From the NCBI RefSeq assembly GCF_937941905.1, contig NZ_CALDGS010000094.1:124001-188000 (forward strand): DNA of 64,000 bases, read 5' to 3'. The notes beneath the pieces were generated by a model, which did no database searches, was not told where the DNA came from, and was given only the letters and a program-made list of their open reading frames with translations. This document shows, one piece after another, positions 32,705 to 42,205 of this stretch (positions are counted from its first letter, which is position 1; each line of letters begins with the position of its first letter). The translations under genes were made by a program, and so were the position numbers. This DNA is from an uncultured Mycolicibacterium sp. (lineage in GTDB: Bacteria > Actinomycetota > Actinomycetes > Mycobacteriales > Mycobacteriaceae).

Positions 32705-34171
32705 TCATTGCCGCCCGATCCGGGCGTACACCGCCGGATTGTTCCGCTTGTGCCATTGCGCCATGGCCATTCCGACTCCGAAGAGGACGTAGATGAAGAT
32801 CAACACGCCGTAAGCCATCATGGTCGAACCGGACACCAGCACGGTGATGTTGGCGGTCGCGAGATACAGGCCGATCGCGAACCCGATCGCGGCGATCGCC
32901 GGCGCGATCTTGGTATGCCAGACGGTGGACACACCGCGGTGATTGCGGTTCATGTACAGCGGAATTGACAGACTCGTCAATAGAAGGACGATGAACAGGA
33001 CGTAGCTCGCTACGCCGGTGTAGATCGGGTAAACGCCGGCCGGGTCGACGTTGATCATCGCGAACGGCACGATCAACAGTGCACACAGCACCGTGGTCAC
33101 CACCGACGCCCGGTACGGCGATCCCTGGGTCGCGTGGACCGCGGCGAGGCCACGCGGGATCACACCGTCGGAACTCAGGTTGTACAGGTAGCGCGCCACG
33201 ACGTTGTGGCCGGTCAGGACGGTGGCGAACACGCTCGTGGCCACCAGCACCGTCGCCACATCCACCAGCAGCCGGCCGCCGAACTGGCCCATGCTGGTCA
33301 GCATCGACCCGGCAGAGTCCTCGGCGGCCACCGTCACCGCGCGGCTCTCGCCGAACGACTGGATGAACAGCCACGCGGTCACCGAGTAAAGGATGGCGAT
33401 CAGTGCGACGACGATGTACGTGGCCCGCGGCACCGTCCTGGACGGATCCTTCGTCTCCTCCCGGAAGATCGCCGTCACCTCGAACCCGCTGAACATGGAG
33501 ATCCCCCACAGCACCGCCAGAGCGACGGAGCCAGACAAGAACGCCTGCGGGGTGAAGGACCCGAACGACATCCCCTCGGGCCCACCCTTGCCCAGGACGC
33601 AAAAGTCGTAGACCACCACGATGACGAGCTCGGCGACCAGTGCGACGGTCAGCACTTTCGCCGACAGATCGATCCGCAGATAGCCGAAGACCGCTACAGC
33701 GGCGAGCAGCCCCAGGGTATAGGCCCACCAAGGAACCGCCGGGCCACCGTAGGTCTCGTGGACCAACTCGCTGAACGCGATGCCGCCGAAGATGTAGCTC
33801 GCGGTGAACGCGCACAGGTAACCGACGACGGAGATGAAACCGGCTCCGAGTCCCAGCGACTTGCCGAGACCGGCCGTCACATACGCATAGAACGCACCCG
33901 GATTCGGCAGGTACCGCGCCATCGTGGTGAAGCCCGCCGCGAAACAGGCGACGAGACTCCCCATCACAAGGAACGTCATCGGCGCGCCCAGCCCGTTGCC
34001 GAATGCAACGATGACCGGGATGAAGCCGATGACGACGACCAGCGGTGCGTTGTAGGAAAGTACGCTGAACACCAGGCCGAACACACCGAGGTTGCCCCTC
34101 AGTCGACCTTGATTGCCGGCTTCCACAGGCTCGTCCCGCCCGAGCCTTTCGCCTGTGTGGCTTGAGGTCAT
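32705..34171 (-). CDS. APC-superfamily amino acid/amine permease
   Basis: A 488-residue integral membrane protein with about 12 hydrophobic helices and the APC entry motif (LVFSVLSYNAPLVVVIGFIPV in helix 1, then the conserved FSGFEVTAIFREETKDPSRTVPRA loop after helix 6). Such carriers take up amino acids, polyamines or ethanolamine by proton symport. ATG 34171 follows GAGAGGAAA; the in-frame ATG 34207 does not. It is the natural entry point for the island's substrate. Confidence 0.88.
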   Translation of the reverse strand: MTSSHTGERLGRDEPVEAGNQGRLRGNLGVFGLVFSVLSYNAPLVVVIGFIPVIVAFGNGLGAPMTFLVMGSLVACFAAGFTTMARYLPNPGAFYAYVTAGLGKSLGLGAGFISVVGYLCAFTASYIFGGIAFSELVHETYGGPAVPWWAYTLGLLAAVAVFGYLRIDLSAKVLTVALVAELVIVVVYDFCVLGKGGPEGMSFGSFTPQAFLSGSVALAVLWGISMFSGFEVTAIFREETKDPSRTVPRATYIVVALIAILYSVTAWLFIQSFGESRAVTVAAEDSAGSMLTSMGQFGGRLLVDVATVLVATSVFATVLTGHNVVARYLYNLSSDGVIPRGLAAVHATQGSPYRASVVTTVLCALLIVPFAMINVDPAGVYPIYTGVASYVLFIVLLLTSLSIPLYMNRNHRGVSTVWHTKIAPAIAAIGFAIGLYLATANITVLVSGSTMMAYGVLIFIYVLFGVGMAMAQWHKRNNPAVYARIGRQ

Positions 34172-34640
34172 GACCACTTTCCTCTCGATGCTATTTCTGA
34201 GCGACATCGGCGCCCGGCAGACGTGGTGTGAGCCGGAGCACTTGCTCGTCGGAATCTAGGTGTGGTCAGCACCTCACACCATTAGAAAAATACTGAGAGT
34301 CCGCTGCCCGGATAGGGTAACTTACGCATCCGCACGGACGGCGACGGGGTGTGCGGTCCATTTACAGGCACCACCGACAGCACACATCCATCCGTCCGTC
34401 CGCCACGGTAAGACGTTGTTCCCGTTCGCTGCCTGCGACCGGCGCTACACAACATCGCGCGCTTGTCGGACCTCGTCATTCCGGAATAAACCGTGCCTCC
34501 TCCACGACCGGCCGGCGCCATCGGCCCGAAAACATCCGGCCTCCAGGTCGCCGACGAAGCCGGTGACCTGGAGGCCGGGGGAACGCGTACTCGGCACGAG
34601 CGCGTACGGACTGCAGCCATGGTCGGCGTGCGTCCTCGCC
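34172..34640. promoter_or_regulatory. 469-base control region of the permease gene with inverted repeat and terminator
   Basis: Upstream of the permease an inverted repeat TGGTGTGAG (34224-34232) ... CTCACACCA (34273-34281) brackets 40 bases, next to an AT-rich stretch (34282-34300). GGTGTGA also occurs twice in front of the DAO gene, so this may be a shared operator. At 34536-34578 a 14-bp stem (CCGGCCTCCAGGTC / GACCTGGAGGCCGG) follows the alcohol dehydrogenase stop on the minus strand and is probably its terminator. No gene is evident. Confidence 0.5.
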
Positions 34641-35750
34641 TCAGTGTTCGATTTTCAGCACACCCCGGATGTTCTTGCCCGCGAGCATGTCGTCGTAGGC
34701 CTCGTTGACCTGCTCGAGCTCGTACTCCGCGGTGACGAGTTCGTCGAGCTTGAGCTGGCCGGAATCGTACAACCGGATCAGCTTACGGATCGTTTCGTGC
34801 GGATGACCGGCACCGGCCATCGTGCCGGTGATCCGCTTCTCGTAGAGACTGAGTTCGAGGCTGGGGATCTCGAGGAGGGTGTTCGGATTCGCCATCGAGG
34901 TGACAACGACCGTACCGGCCTTGCGGATAATGCGGAAAGCCGCGCTGACCACCGGCGGGGTGACCAGACCGACCGTCACGATCGCCGAGTCCGCTCCCTG
35001 TCCCCATGTGGTGTCCCAAACGAACTCGTGTGCCTCCTCGGCCGTTGCGAACACATGCGTAGCACCGAGTTCCAGTGCGCTGGTTCGCTTGAACTCAACC
35101 GGGTCGACGACGACGACGGTCCGGGCTCCGGCAATCTTGGCGCCCTGCATCGCACACGCACCCACGCCGCCGAAGCCGTAGATCACGACCACGTCCCCGG
35201 GTTGCACATCCGCCGAGATCACCGCGGACCCCCACCCGGTCGGGCCGGCACACGACAGGAGCGCGAACGGCGCCATCGGACGGGAAGACTCGATCGTCAG
35301 CGCGCAGTTTTCGGGGATGACATTGTACTGCGAGAAGGTGCCCAAGAAGTCGAAGTTGCCGACGCCACCGTTACGCCCGCGCATCCGATAGGTGCCGTCG
35401 ATTCCCCTGCCGCTCAGCAGATCCTTGCCGTTGTCGCACAGTGCCGGTTTGCCCATGGCACAGAAGCGGCACCGTCCGCAGAACGGCATGAACGTGCCGA
35501 CGATGTGATCGCCCACTTTGTGGGTGGTGACCCCGGGCCCGACCTCCATGACCACACCGGTGCCCTCGTGGCCACCGATCATCGGTGGCGTCTCGCCGTA
35601 ATCCCCGTGCCGCAGATGCTCGTCACTGTGACAGAGTCCGGCATAGTCCCAGCGGACGAGGATCTCCCCGGCCTTCGGGGGATCGAGTTCGAACTCCTCG
35701 ATTTCGAACTGCCCGGGGCTTTGCCACATCACAGCTGCTTTGGTCTTCAT
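34641..35750 (-). CDS. NDMA-dependent (mycofactocin-type) zinc alcohol dehydrogenase
   Basis: A 369-residue medium-chain alcohol dehydrogenase. Catalytic zinc ligands C40 and H61/E62 (GLCHSDEH, GGHEGTG); structural zinc Cys at 91, 94, 97 and 105; Rossmann motif YGFGGVGACAMQGA. The whole N-terminal text fits the NDMA-dependent alcohol dehydrogenase family, whose NAD(H) stays bound and is re-oxidised by the redox peptide mycofactocin rather than exchanged (family knowledge). ATG 35750 has GAGGAGG upstream. It suggests an alcohol intermediate, or a hydroxyl-bearing substrate, in the island pathway. Confidence 0.86.
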   Translation of the reverse strand: MKTKAAVMWQSPGQFEIEEFELDPPKAGEILVRWDYAGLCHSDEHLRHGDYGETPPMIGGHEGTGVVMEVGPGVTTHKVGDHIVGTFMPFCGRCRFCAMGKPALCDNGKDLLSGRGIDGTYRMRGRNGGVGNFDFLGTFSQYNVIPENCALTIESSRPMAPFALLSCAGPTGWGSAVISADVQPGDVVVIYGFGGVGACAMQGAKIAGARTVVVVDPVEFKRTSALELGATHVFATAEEAHEFVWDTTWGQGADSAIVTVGLVTPPVVSAAFRIIRKAGTVVVTSMANPNTLLEIPSLELSLYEKRITGTMAGAGHPHETIRKLIRLYDSGQLKLDELVTAEYELEQVNEAYDDMLAGKNIRGVLKIEH

Positions 35751-35961
35751 TCGAGACCTCCTCCCTATTTCGAAGCACGGGGTCGCGGACGTACGTCGGC
35801 CCCGCTGACAGTCGGTCATCGTGGGACGGTTGGCCGACGTCGGCGGCGATGACACGGTCTCGTTCGGATATTGCCGGACGAGGTGGCCATGAAGCCGGAA
35901 CGAACGCGAGCCGAACCGAGAAGCAATTCATGCCTGGACACGACCGCGCCCGGCGCCAACC

Positions 35962-36456
35962 TCAGAATTGTTCGAACGTCCCGGGACGACGCCAGAACAT
36001 CAGCGTCCACCTGCCGGATTGACACACCGTATCATCCTGTTTTAGCGCATTGCACTCGAAGGTTACGATGCCGCGGTCCGGTTTCGAGTTCGACGGACGG
36101 AGATCCGCGACCGTCATCTCGAGCCGAATCGTGTCGCCGATGAAGACCGGTGCACGCAGGGTGCAGGTGAACTCCAGGAATGCAATCGCCGTATCGACAT
36201 TGATCCCGAGGCGAGTCCATAATCCGGTGGTGATGGCGAAAGCGCCCGGGCCATGCATGATCCGTTGTCCGAACGGCGTCCGGCTCGCGTACTCGGCATC
36301 GGTGTGCACCGGCATGTAATCACCTGAGAAACCGGCAAAGTTGACGATATCCACCTCGGTGATCGTTCGGCCCGGTGTCACCCATTTTTGACCGATTTCG
36401 AAATCATCGAAGTACAGGCCGGTCGCCGCGGTGACTGGTCCATCGGATTCGGTCAC
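35962..36456 (-). CDS. MaoC-family hydratase/dehydratase
   Basis: A 164-residue single hot-dog domain protein with the R-specific hydratase motif: Asp46 and His51 in SGDYMPVHTD. Family enzymes add water to enoyl-CoA esters. GTG 36456 follows AAAGGAG. It is paralogous to the protein at 41714 on the other side of the PucR gene (shared LYFDDFE.GQ.W.TP.RTIT and SKPDRGIVTF). Stop lies 211 bases before the alcohol dehydrogenase start. Confidence 0.88.
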   Translation of the reverse strand: MTESDGPVTAATGLYFDDFEIGQKWVTPGRTITEVDIVNFAGFSGDYMPVHTDAEYASRTPFGQRIMHGPGAFAITTGLWTRLGINVDTAIAFLEFTCTLRAPVFIGDTIRLEMTVADLRPSNSKPDRGIVTFECNALKQDDTVCQSGRWTLMFWRRPGTFEQF

Positions 36457-36487
36457 TGCTGCTCCTTTCGAGAACGCCTCGACATGC

Positions 36488-37279
36488 TCAGGCTGCGGCG
36501 ATACCGCCGGTGATGCTGATCGCCTGCCCGGTCAGTCGGGCCGCCCCCGGACCCCCCAGAAAAACCACCATCTGGGCTTGATCCTCGGGCGAAGGCAGAC
36601 CCAGGTGTGCCTGGGCCGCAGCCTTTTCGAACAGCTTCTTGCTGAACCCCTCTTTCAACGCACGTTCGGTTGTCGGCGTTCCGGAGATCAGAGACGGGGT
36701 AAGGGCATTGACCCGAATCCCATTTCGCTTGCCCTCGATGGCAGCCGTTCGGGTGAACATCACGATCGCGGCCATCGCTGCACCCAGCACCGACTCCCCG
36801 GGCGTGGCGATCTTCGCGGCATCGGACGCCACGTTGATGATGCTCCCCCCGCCGTTACTGGACATGATCGGGAAGACCGCTCGAGTCAATAGCATCGGCG
36901 GGCCGGCCTGCTTCGTCAGCGTGTCGATGATGTCATCGATCGGGATGTCCTTGAGCAACTCCGGCCGATAGGCGGGCGCGGACACCGAATTGACCAGTAC
37001 GTCGATGGAACCCAGTGTCTCGTGGGCGTGATCGATCGCCGCTTGCACCTGGTCCGGGTCGTTGGCGTCCATCGCGATATGGGTGACCTGTACATTCTCG
37101 GCCCGCTGCGCTACCAACGCGCGCGCGGCCTGCCCCCGCTCGGGATTCAGCGACAACAACGCGAGTCGGCGCACGCCGGCATCGACGAAGGCAAGCGCAC
37201 TGGCGAGTCCGATGCCGGACGACCCGCCGGCGACGACCACGGCCATCTCCGGGTAGTCCCGCACTACAGGCGTGTTCAT
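36488..37279 (-). CDS. SDR-fold protein lacking the catalytic Tyr-Lys pair
   Basis: A 263-residue short-chain dehydrogenase-fold protein. The cofactor loop AGGSSGIG (residues 17-24) and the family Ser152 (NVASDAAK) are present, but where classical SDRs have Tyr-x3-Lys this one reads SVLGAAM: Leu165 and Met169 replace them. The C-terminal QAISITGG is normal. The DNA around it shows no frameshift, so the loss looks evolved rather than a sequencing error. It may bind nucleotide or CoA esters without redox chemistry, or partner the intact SDR encoded just upstream at 37410. Confidence 0.82.
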   Translation of the reverse strand: MNTPVVRDYPEMAVVVAGGSSGIGLASALAFVDAGVRRLALLSLNPERGQAARALVAQRAENVQVTHIAMDANDPDQVQAAIDHAHETLGSIDVLVNSVSAPAYRPELLKDIPIDDIIDTLTKQAGPPMLLTRAVFPIMSSNGGGSIINVASDAAKIATPGESVLGAAMAAIVMFTRTAAIEGKRNGIRVNALTPSLISGTPTTERALKEGFSKKLFEKAAAQAHLGLPSPEDQAQMVVFLGGPGAARLTGQAISITGGIAAA

Positions 37280-37409
37280 GGTGATGATCAGTCTCTTTCT
37301 TCCGTGTCGATCGATATGACGCCGTCGGTTACCAGTCGGCCGTCGGGCCGGGACTCACCATCGCAGGCGGCCGGCGACCCGGCCGGTTCAGCGCTCGAAC
37401 TGGGCGGGT

Positions 37410-38186
37410 TCACGCACCGATCCAGCCGCCGTCCACGTGCAGTACTTCGCCCGAGACGTAGCCAGCGCTCTCGCTCGCGAGATAGAAGACGGCTGATGCG
37501 ATGTCGGCGGGGTCACCGCCGCGCCGGGCCGGGATGAGCAGATCACGGAGCTCGACGTTGCTGGAGAAGCCGACATTCGTGTCAGGGACGATGTCTCCGA
37601 GAATCTCGGCAGAGTTCTGCCGGATGTTCGACTTGATCAACCCCGGAGCCACCACGTTCGCAGTGATGTTGAACCGGCCGAGATCGTAGGCGAGCCGGCG
37701 CACGAAGCCCTCCAGGCCCGCCTTCGAGGCGCAGTAGGCCAGCCCGTCCGGCAGGGACCGCTGTCCGGCGATCGACCCGATGCAGACGATCCGGCCGTAC
37801 TGCTGCGAGATCATCGTCTCCGCAACCGACTTGACGACGTTGTAGGTGCCGGTCAGATTGATGTCGATCACCCGCTGCCACAACGCCGGAGTGGTCTCAC
37901 GAATACCGGCGATCGCGTCGAACACACCCGCGTTGCTCACCAGGACGTCGATGCGGCCGGTCTCGGCGACTACTTGCTCGGCCAGTCCCTGTACCGCGGA
38001 CAGGTCGGTCACATCGACGCGGTGCGCACTCACCGCGCCGGGAAGCGCGTCCGCGACGGTTGCAGCTCGTTCCTCGGAGATATCAGCCAGAAAGACACGG
38101 TCGCCGGCTTCGGCGAACACCTTCGCAATACCGGCGCCGATACCGCTACCGGCTCCGGTGATGATGACACTGCGCGCGCTACTCAT
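37410..38186 (-). CDS. Short-chain dehydrogenase/reductase
   Basis: A 258-residue classical SDR with TGAGSGIGAG (10-19), NAG at 85-87, catalytic Ser138, Tyr151 and Lys155 (YCASK), and the C-terminal GEVLHVDGGW. It would oxidise a secondary alcohol with NAD(P), for example a 3-hydroxyacyl-CoA after MaoC hydration. ATG 38186 is chosen as it leaves the usual short N-terminus. 130 bases before the degenerate SDR gene. Confidence 0.9.
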   Translation of the reverse strand: MSSARSVIITGAGSGIGAGIAKVFAEAGDRVFLADISEERAATVADALPGAVSAHRVDVTDLSAVQGLAEQVVAETGRIDVLVSNAGVFDAIAGIRETTPALWQRVIDINLTGTYNVVKSVAETMISQQYGRIVCIGSIAGQRSLPDGLAYCASKAGLEGFVRRLAYDLGRFNITANVVAPGLIKSNIRQNSAEILGDIVPDTNVGFSSNVELRDLLIPARRGGDPADIASAVFYLASESAGYVSGEVLHVDGGWIGA

Positions 38187-38383
38187 TTCTGTGATCCTTC
38201 GACTCTTGCGACTCTTGCCTGGCGAACCCCCGACCACGCTCCGAGCATATTTCGGCAGGTTCAGACGGCAATTGGTTAATATCTGAAGCCATTACGACAG
38301 ACCTTGGAGATCTTCCAAGCGCCTCGCCGCGTGACTCGGCGTCCAGCGAGCCTCTCGCTGTCCGCGGTCGGTACCGGCGACCG

Positions 38384-39634
38384 TTATCGTTCGGCTTCGC
38401 CGGGCCCCAGTCCCACTACGGTCAGCGACGACCGGTCGGCACGCAGATACTCGGCGAACTCGTCCTGCTCACCGGCGATAATCCGAGCCAGTACCCGGCC
38501 GGCGATCGGCCCGGTCGCCATCCCCGAGGTGTGTCCGACATTGAGGTAGGTGCCGTCGACCCTGTCGACGACCGGCAGCAGGTCGGGGGTGTTGCTCTGC
38601 AGTCCCGCCCACAACGACGTCACGCCGAACTTGCCGTAGGCGGCGTACCGATCGGCGGTGGTGGTGATCATCGCCTGGGTCGCGCGGATGCTGATGTGCG
38701 GATTGAGCGATCCGGTGATGTCGACGCTGCAACCGATATGCAGCGACCCGTCGCGGTAATGGGTGATGCAGTCGTCGTAGTCCCAGTCCTCCACCGCCAG
38801 ACCGTCCACCCCGGGCAACGGGTTCGGTGGGGCGAACGCCTCGGGACGAAACGACGGCAGGTCCTTGAGCGCACCGCAGGCCGCCACCCCGCGCGGTCCG
38901 TGCATGATCACACTGGGTCGCTGGTCGAGCGGTTGGGTCACGATCTGACCCATCCGGCTGGTGGTCAAGGGAACGTAGATACCCTCCGGGTCCAGGTCGC
39001 GGGCCCAGGCTCCGGTCGCCCAGACCACCCCGCCGCTGTAGACGTCCCCACGTGTGGTGCGCACGCCGATGACGGCATCACCGCGCCGAATGGTTGACAG
39101 CACCGCGGTGTTGTCGAACCGCTTCACGCCGGCCTCGGTGCAGGCCATGGCCAGGCCGCGCACGAATCGCTGCGGATCTACCTGCCGGTCCTCGGCACAG
39201 TAGACCGCGCCGATCGCTGTGGAGGGCAGCAGCGGCGCATACCCCAGCGCCTCCTTGCGGGACACGAAGTCGATCTCGAGGCCGTGCGCGCGGCGATCGG
39301 CGACGTAGTCGGCAAGAATCTCCCGCTGTTCGTCGGTCTCGTAGAAGAACAAGCCGCCCATCGCCCGGTGATCGAATCCACCCCCGATCTCGGCGTCGTA
39401 CTCGTCGTACAGTGCCGCGCCGGCACGAGCCAGATCCAACTCGATACCGCCACGCTGCAACTGCAGCCAAACCGCACCCGGATTACGCCCGGAACCACCG
39501 AACGCCGCGAACCGCTGTTCCAACACCGCCACGTCGAACCCACGCTTACGCAGCTCGAACGCCGTGCACATCCCGGCGATGCCGGCACCCACCACGACCA
39601 CGTCGGCAGTAGTCAGCGGTTCCGAGGCGACCAT
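38384..39634 (-). CDS. DAO-type FAD-dependent amine/amino-acid oxidoreductase
   Basis: A 416-residue FAD enzyme of the D-amino-acid/glycine/sarcosine oxidase family. The dinucleotide motif VVVGAGIAGMCTAFEL is at residues 12-27, and the C-terminal FAD contact is YLNVGHTSGMATGPIAGRVLA. Substrate would be a primary or secondary amine, giving an imine and H2O2 or reduced acceptor. AAAGGGAG precedes ATG 39634. It is the first minus-strand gene facing the PucR gene, so it probably responds directly to that regulator. Confidence 0.87.
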   Translation of the reverse strand: MVASEPLTTADVVVVGAGIAGMCTAFELRKRGFDVAVLEQRFAAFGGSGRNPGAVWLQLQRGGIELDLARAGAALYDEYDAEIGGGFDHRAMGGLFFYETDEQREILADYVADRRAHGLEIDFVSRKEALGYAPLLPSTAIGAVYCAEDRQVDPQRFVRGLAMACTEAGVKRFDNTAVLSTIRRGDAVIGVRTTRGDVYSGGVVWATGAWARDLDPEGIYVPLTTSRMGQIVTQPLDQRPSVIMHGPRGVAACGALKDLPSFRPEAFAPPNPLPGVDGLAVEDWDYDDCITHYRDGSLHIGCSVDITGSLNPHISIRATQAMITTTADRYAAYGKFGVTSLWAGLQSNTPDLLPVVDRVDGTYLNVGHTSGMATGPIAGRVLARIIAGEQDEFAEYLRADRSSLTVVGLGPGEAER

Positions 39635-39946
39635 CGGCGGCTCCCTTTCCGGTTGAGGTGTGACGCGGCGACAAGAGCAGTGGTGTGATCCGCCAGAGAG
39701 ATTACGGAAATCCGGGGCCGGTTGACCGGGGGGACGGCACCGGCACCACGGCGGTTGGCAGAGCAGACGGCTGCGATGTCACATCGACGGCCCCTCGGTT
39801 CGGCGGTCTTCCGAAAGTTACGCCACCTCGCAGTGCCTTTGCATCAGAAATCCACCAAGAAATCGCAGGGCCGTCTCATGGATCATCCAATCTCCCGACG
39901 GTGCGAGCCGCGTATCCTGCTTGCGTCGAGGATTGAGGGGCCGCGT
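39635..39946. promoter_or_regulatory. Divergent DAO / PucR control region
   Basis: 312 bases. It holds a perfect 13-base palindrome CGATGTCACATCG at 39774-39786, and two direct copies of GGTGTGA at 39657-39663 and 39682-39688 on the DAO side. The same heptamer forms the inverted repeat in front of the permease gene. These are candidate PucR operator elements. Confidence 0.5.
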
Positions 39947-41596
39947 ATGTCTGATCCGGTAGCGGGATCCACCCTGGGTGTGGTGCTCGCCGAGCTCGGC
40001 CCCAACGCCACGCTGCTCGGCAACCACGACAGCTGGTTACACCGCCCGGTGAGGGCGGCGGTACTTTGGCTGCCGCCGAGCGCCCCGCCCGACGGCGAGG
40101 ACATCCTGGTTGTGTGTCCACAGCCGGTCACCGATGCCGCGGCGCTGGAGCCACTCCTCGGGGGTGTGTCCTCGCGGATCGTCGCTCTCGCGGCGGCGAC
40201 CGAACCGGTGGCCACCGCGCTGTCGGCATACCAGGACCGTCACGCCATCCTCCGGCTCGTGGACAGCGACGCAGCTGCTGACGTCATCGCCGCCGTCGCC
40301 CGCGCGACACAGCGTCCCGAGGCTGCGATTTCACGGCGGTTGACTTCGCTGCAGCGCACACTGAGTCAGGCCTTGTCCGACCAGTCGCCGGTCGAGGGCA
40401 TCATCAACCGTCTCAAACGCATGTGCAACGCGACAATCGCACTGGTCGACAGGCACGGCCGCGCAATGCACACGACAGGCCCGGTCCCGCTGTCGTTGCT
40501 CTACCGGGAACTCACCAAGACCGAAGCGGAATCCCAGATCATCGATGTCGACGGCTGGCACGGAGTCGCTGTCCGCGTCACCGAGTCCGATGACCACGTC
40601 GGCTGGCTGATGGCCACCACTCGACGCCCGGCCTTTCCCGACCCCTACGCGATCTCCGCGGTGCAGATCGCCGCCACCCTGGTGGAGGTGGACCGGCGCA
40701 TGAGCACGGTGTCGAGAGCCCAGGAGCGGGCGATCCGAGCCACCGTGCTTGAACAGGCCATCGCACTACGCCCGAACCGCGACAACCCCGAACTCGCCGG
40801 TCGGATCTCTGGACTGGGCATCACCTTCGGCGCTCCCCTGCGAGTGGTCGTCCTTCAGCCCATCCGCTCCCCGAGCCGGGCCAAGCAGGCCGATGCGCTC
40901 GAACAACTCGCCGGTACCGTCGGCGCGGTGCTCGCCGGTGCGGCGATCCCACATCTGCTCACGATTCACGACCGCACCGTCGTGGTGCTCGCGCAAGCCG
41001 ACACCGCCGAGATCAACAGCCTATTCGCCGACCTGCAAGGAGTGCATCGGGGCATCGGCCGGACGGTCACGACGGTGGCAGACATTGCCGACTCCTACCA
41101 TGATGCGCAACTCGCTGTCCGCAGCCTGCGCCGGGACCGTTCGCAGCGTGACTCGATGAGTTACGAGGATTTCGATTTCGCCACCGCGTTGTTCTCCGAC
41201 GTCGGTCTCGACCGGATGGCCGAACGTGCGCGTTCTTACCTCGCTCCGATCTGCGACCGCGAAGCCCTCGTCGAGGCGTTGCAGACGTATTTCGACCACG
41301 GACAGAATGTCATCACAGCCGCCGACAAGCTCCACATCCACCACAATTCGCTGCGCTATCGGCTCTCGCGGATCGAATCCGCGCTCGACGCGAACCTCAA
41401 GGACGCCGGCGACATCGCGTCGGTATTCCTGGCGCTGACTGCCCTGGATCTGGTGGGCGACCTTCCAACTCCCGCCAAACTGACGGCCCGCACCGCCCAG
41501 AACGAAACCGGCATCGCCGACATCGCAGTAACCGGAGCGGCCACGGAGTACCCGGGTGGCGAGCCATCGCTCGGGGTGGTCCGGTCCGACGGGTGA
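39947..41596 (+). CDS. PucR-family transcriptional activator
   Basis: A 549-residue regulator with a variable N-terminal sensing region, a central GGDEF-like/CdaR-type domain (about 270-440), and the PucR C-terminal helix-turn-helix (YFDHGQNVITAADKLHIHHNSLRYRLSRI, which spans about 462-490). PucR-type proteins activate purine, amine or amino-acid catabolic genes when the inducer is present. GAGGGG stands six bases before ATG 39947; the frame is open further upstream but without family character. Only plus-strand gene in the island, placed between the two minus-strand operons. Confidence 0.87.
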   Translation: MSDPVAGSTLGVVLAELGPNATLLGNHDSWLHRPVRAAVLWLPPSAPPDGEDILVVCPQPVTDAAALEPLLGGVSSRIVALAAATEPVATALSAYQDRHAILRLVDSDAAADVIAAVARATQRPEAAISRRLTSLQRTLSQALSDQSPVEGIINRLKRMCNATIALVDRHGRAMHTTGPVPLSLLYRELTKTEAESQIIDVDGWHGVAVRVTESDDHVGWLMATTRRPAFPDPYAISAVQIAATLVEVDRRMSTVSRAQERAIRATVLEQAIALRPNRDNPELAGRISGLGITFGAPLRVVVLQPIRSPSRAKQADALEQLAGTVGAVLAGAAIPHLLTIHDRTVVVLAQADTAEINSLFADLQGVHRGIGRTVTTVADIADSYHDAQLAVRSLRRDRSQRDSMSYEDFDFATALFSDVGLDRMAERARSYLAPICDREALVEALQTYFDHGQNVITAADKLHIHHNSLRYRLSRIESALDANLKDAGDIASVFLALTALDLVGDLPTPAKLTARTAQNETGIADIAVTGAATEYPGGEPSLGVVRSDG

Positions 41597-41610
41597 CGTC
41601 GACAGAAAAC

Positions 41611-41682
41611 GGGACGCTGGGCGCGGAATCTTTGCGGGGGCGTTGACTCCGCAGTGCCGACGATTCCGGCGCCCAGCGTCCC
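41611..41682. terminator. Bidirectional terminator between pucR-like and maoC-like genes
   Basis: Arms 41611-41630 and 41662-41682 pair over 20 bases with one bulged base (GGGACGCTGGGCGC core). The two flanking genes converge on it, so it can end both messages. Confidence 0.7.
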
Positions 41683-41713
41683 TCCTCCTCCGGCCGGAGT
41701 GGTTCGTGGACCG

Positions 41714-42205
41714 TCAGGCCATGCGGCGTTTGAACATCACCAGCCACTGGCCTTCCTGGCAGACCACACCGTGCTGGTTGACAACCTTCACATCGAAGGT
41801 CACGATGCCGCGATCCGGCTTGGACTTCGACGGTCGCAGCTCGGCGACTTCCTGTTCGACGTGGATGGTGTCACCGATCTTCACGGCGTCTTTGAGCGAC
41901 CAGTTCATCCCGAGGAAGGCGATCGCGGTACCCTCCTTGATGCCCAGCCGAGACTCCAGTCCGGTGGCGACGGCGAACACACCGGGCCCGTGGAAGATCC
42001 GGCCGCCGAACTGTGTGGTCTTGGCGAACTCCTCGTCGGTATGCAACGGATTGAAATCGCCCGAAACTCCCGCGAAGTTGGCCACGTCGGCGTCGGTGAT
42101 CGTGCGCGACGGCGAGGTCCACCGCTGGCCTACCTCGAAGTCGTCGAAGTACAGTCCCTTGGCCTGATCCTGTCCGGCGGTCGGCGCCGAAACCGTTTGC
42201 GTCAT
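41714..42205 (-). CDS. MaoC-family hydratase/dehydratase, second copy
   Basis: A 163-residue single hot-dog MaoC protein with Asp50 and His55 in SGDFNPLHTD. Closely related to the protein at 35962, so the pair arose by duplication. The start ATG 42205 is followed by a short non-conserved N-terminus; a longer in-frame ATG lies upstream without a ribosome site. Last gene of the operon running from the short citrate-synthase-fold gene. Confidence 0.88.
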   Translation of the reverse strand: MTQTVSAPTAGQDQAKGLYFDDFEVGQRWTSPSRTITDADVANFAGVSGDFNPLHTDEEFAKTTQFGGRIFHGPGVFAVATGLESRLGIKEGTAIAFLGMNWSLKDAVKIGDTIHVEQEVAELRPSKSKPDRGIVTFDVKVVNQHGVVCQEGQWLVMFKRRMA

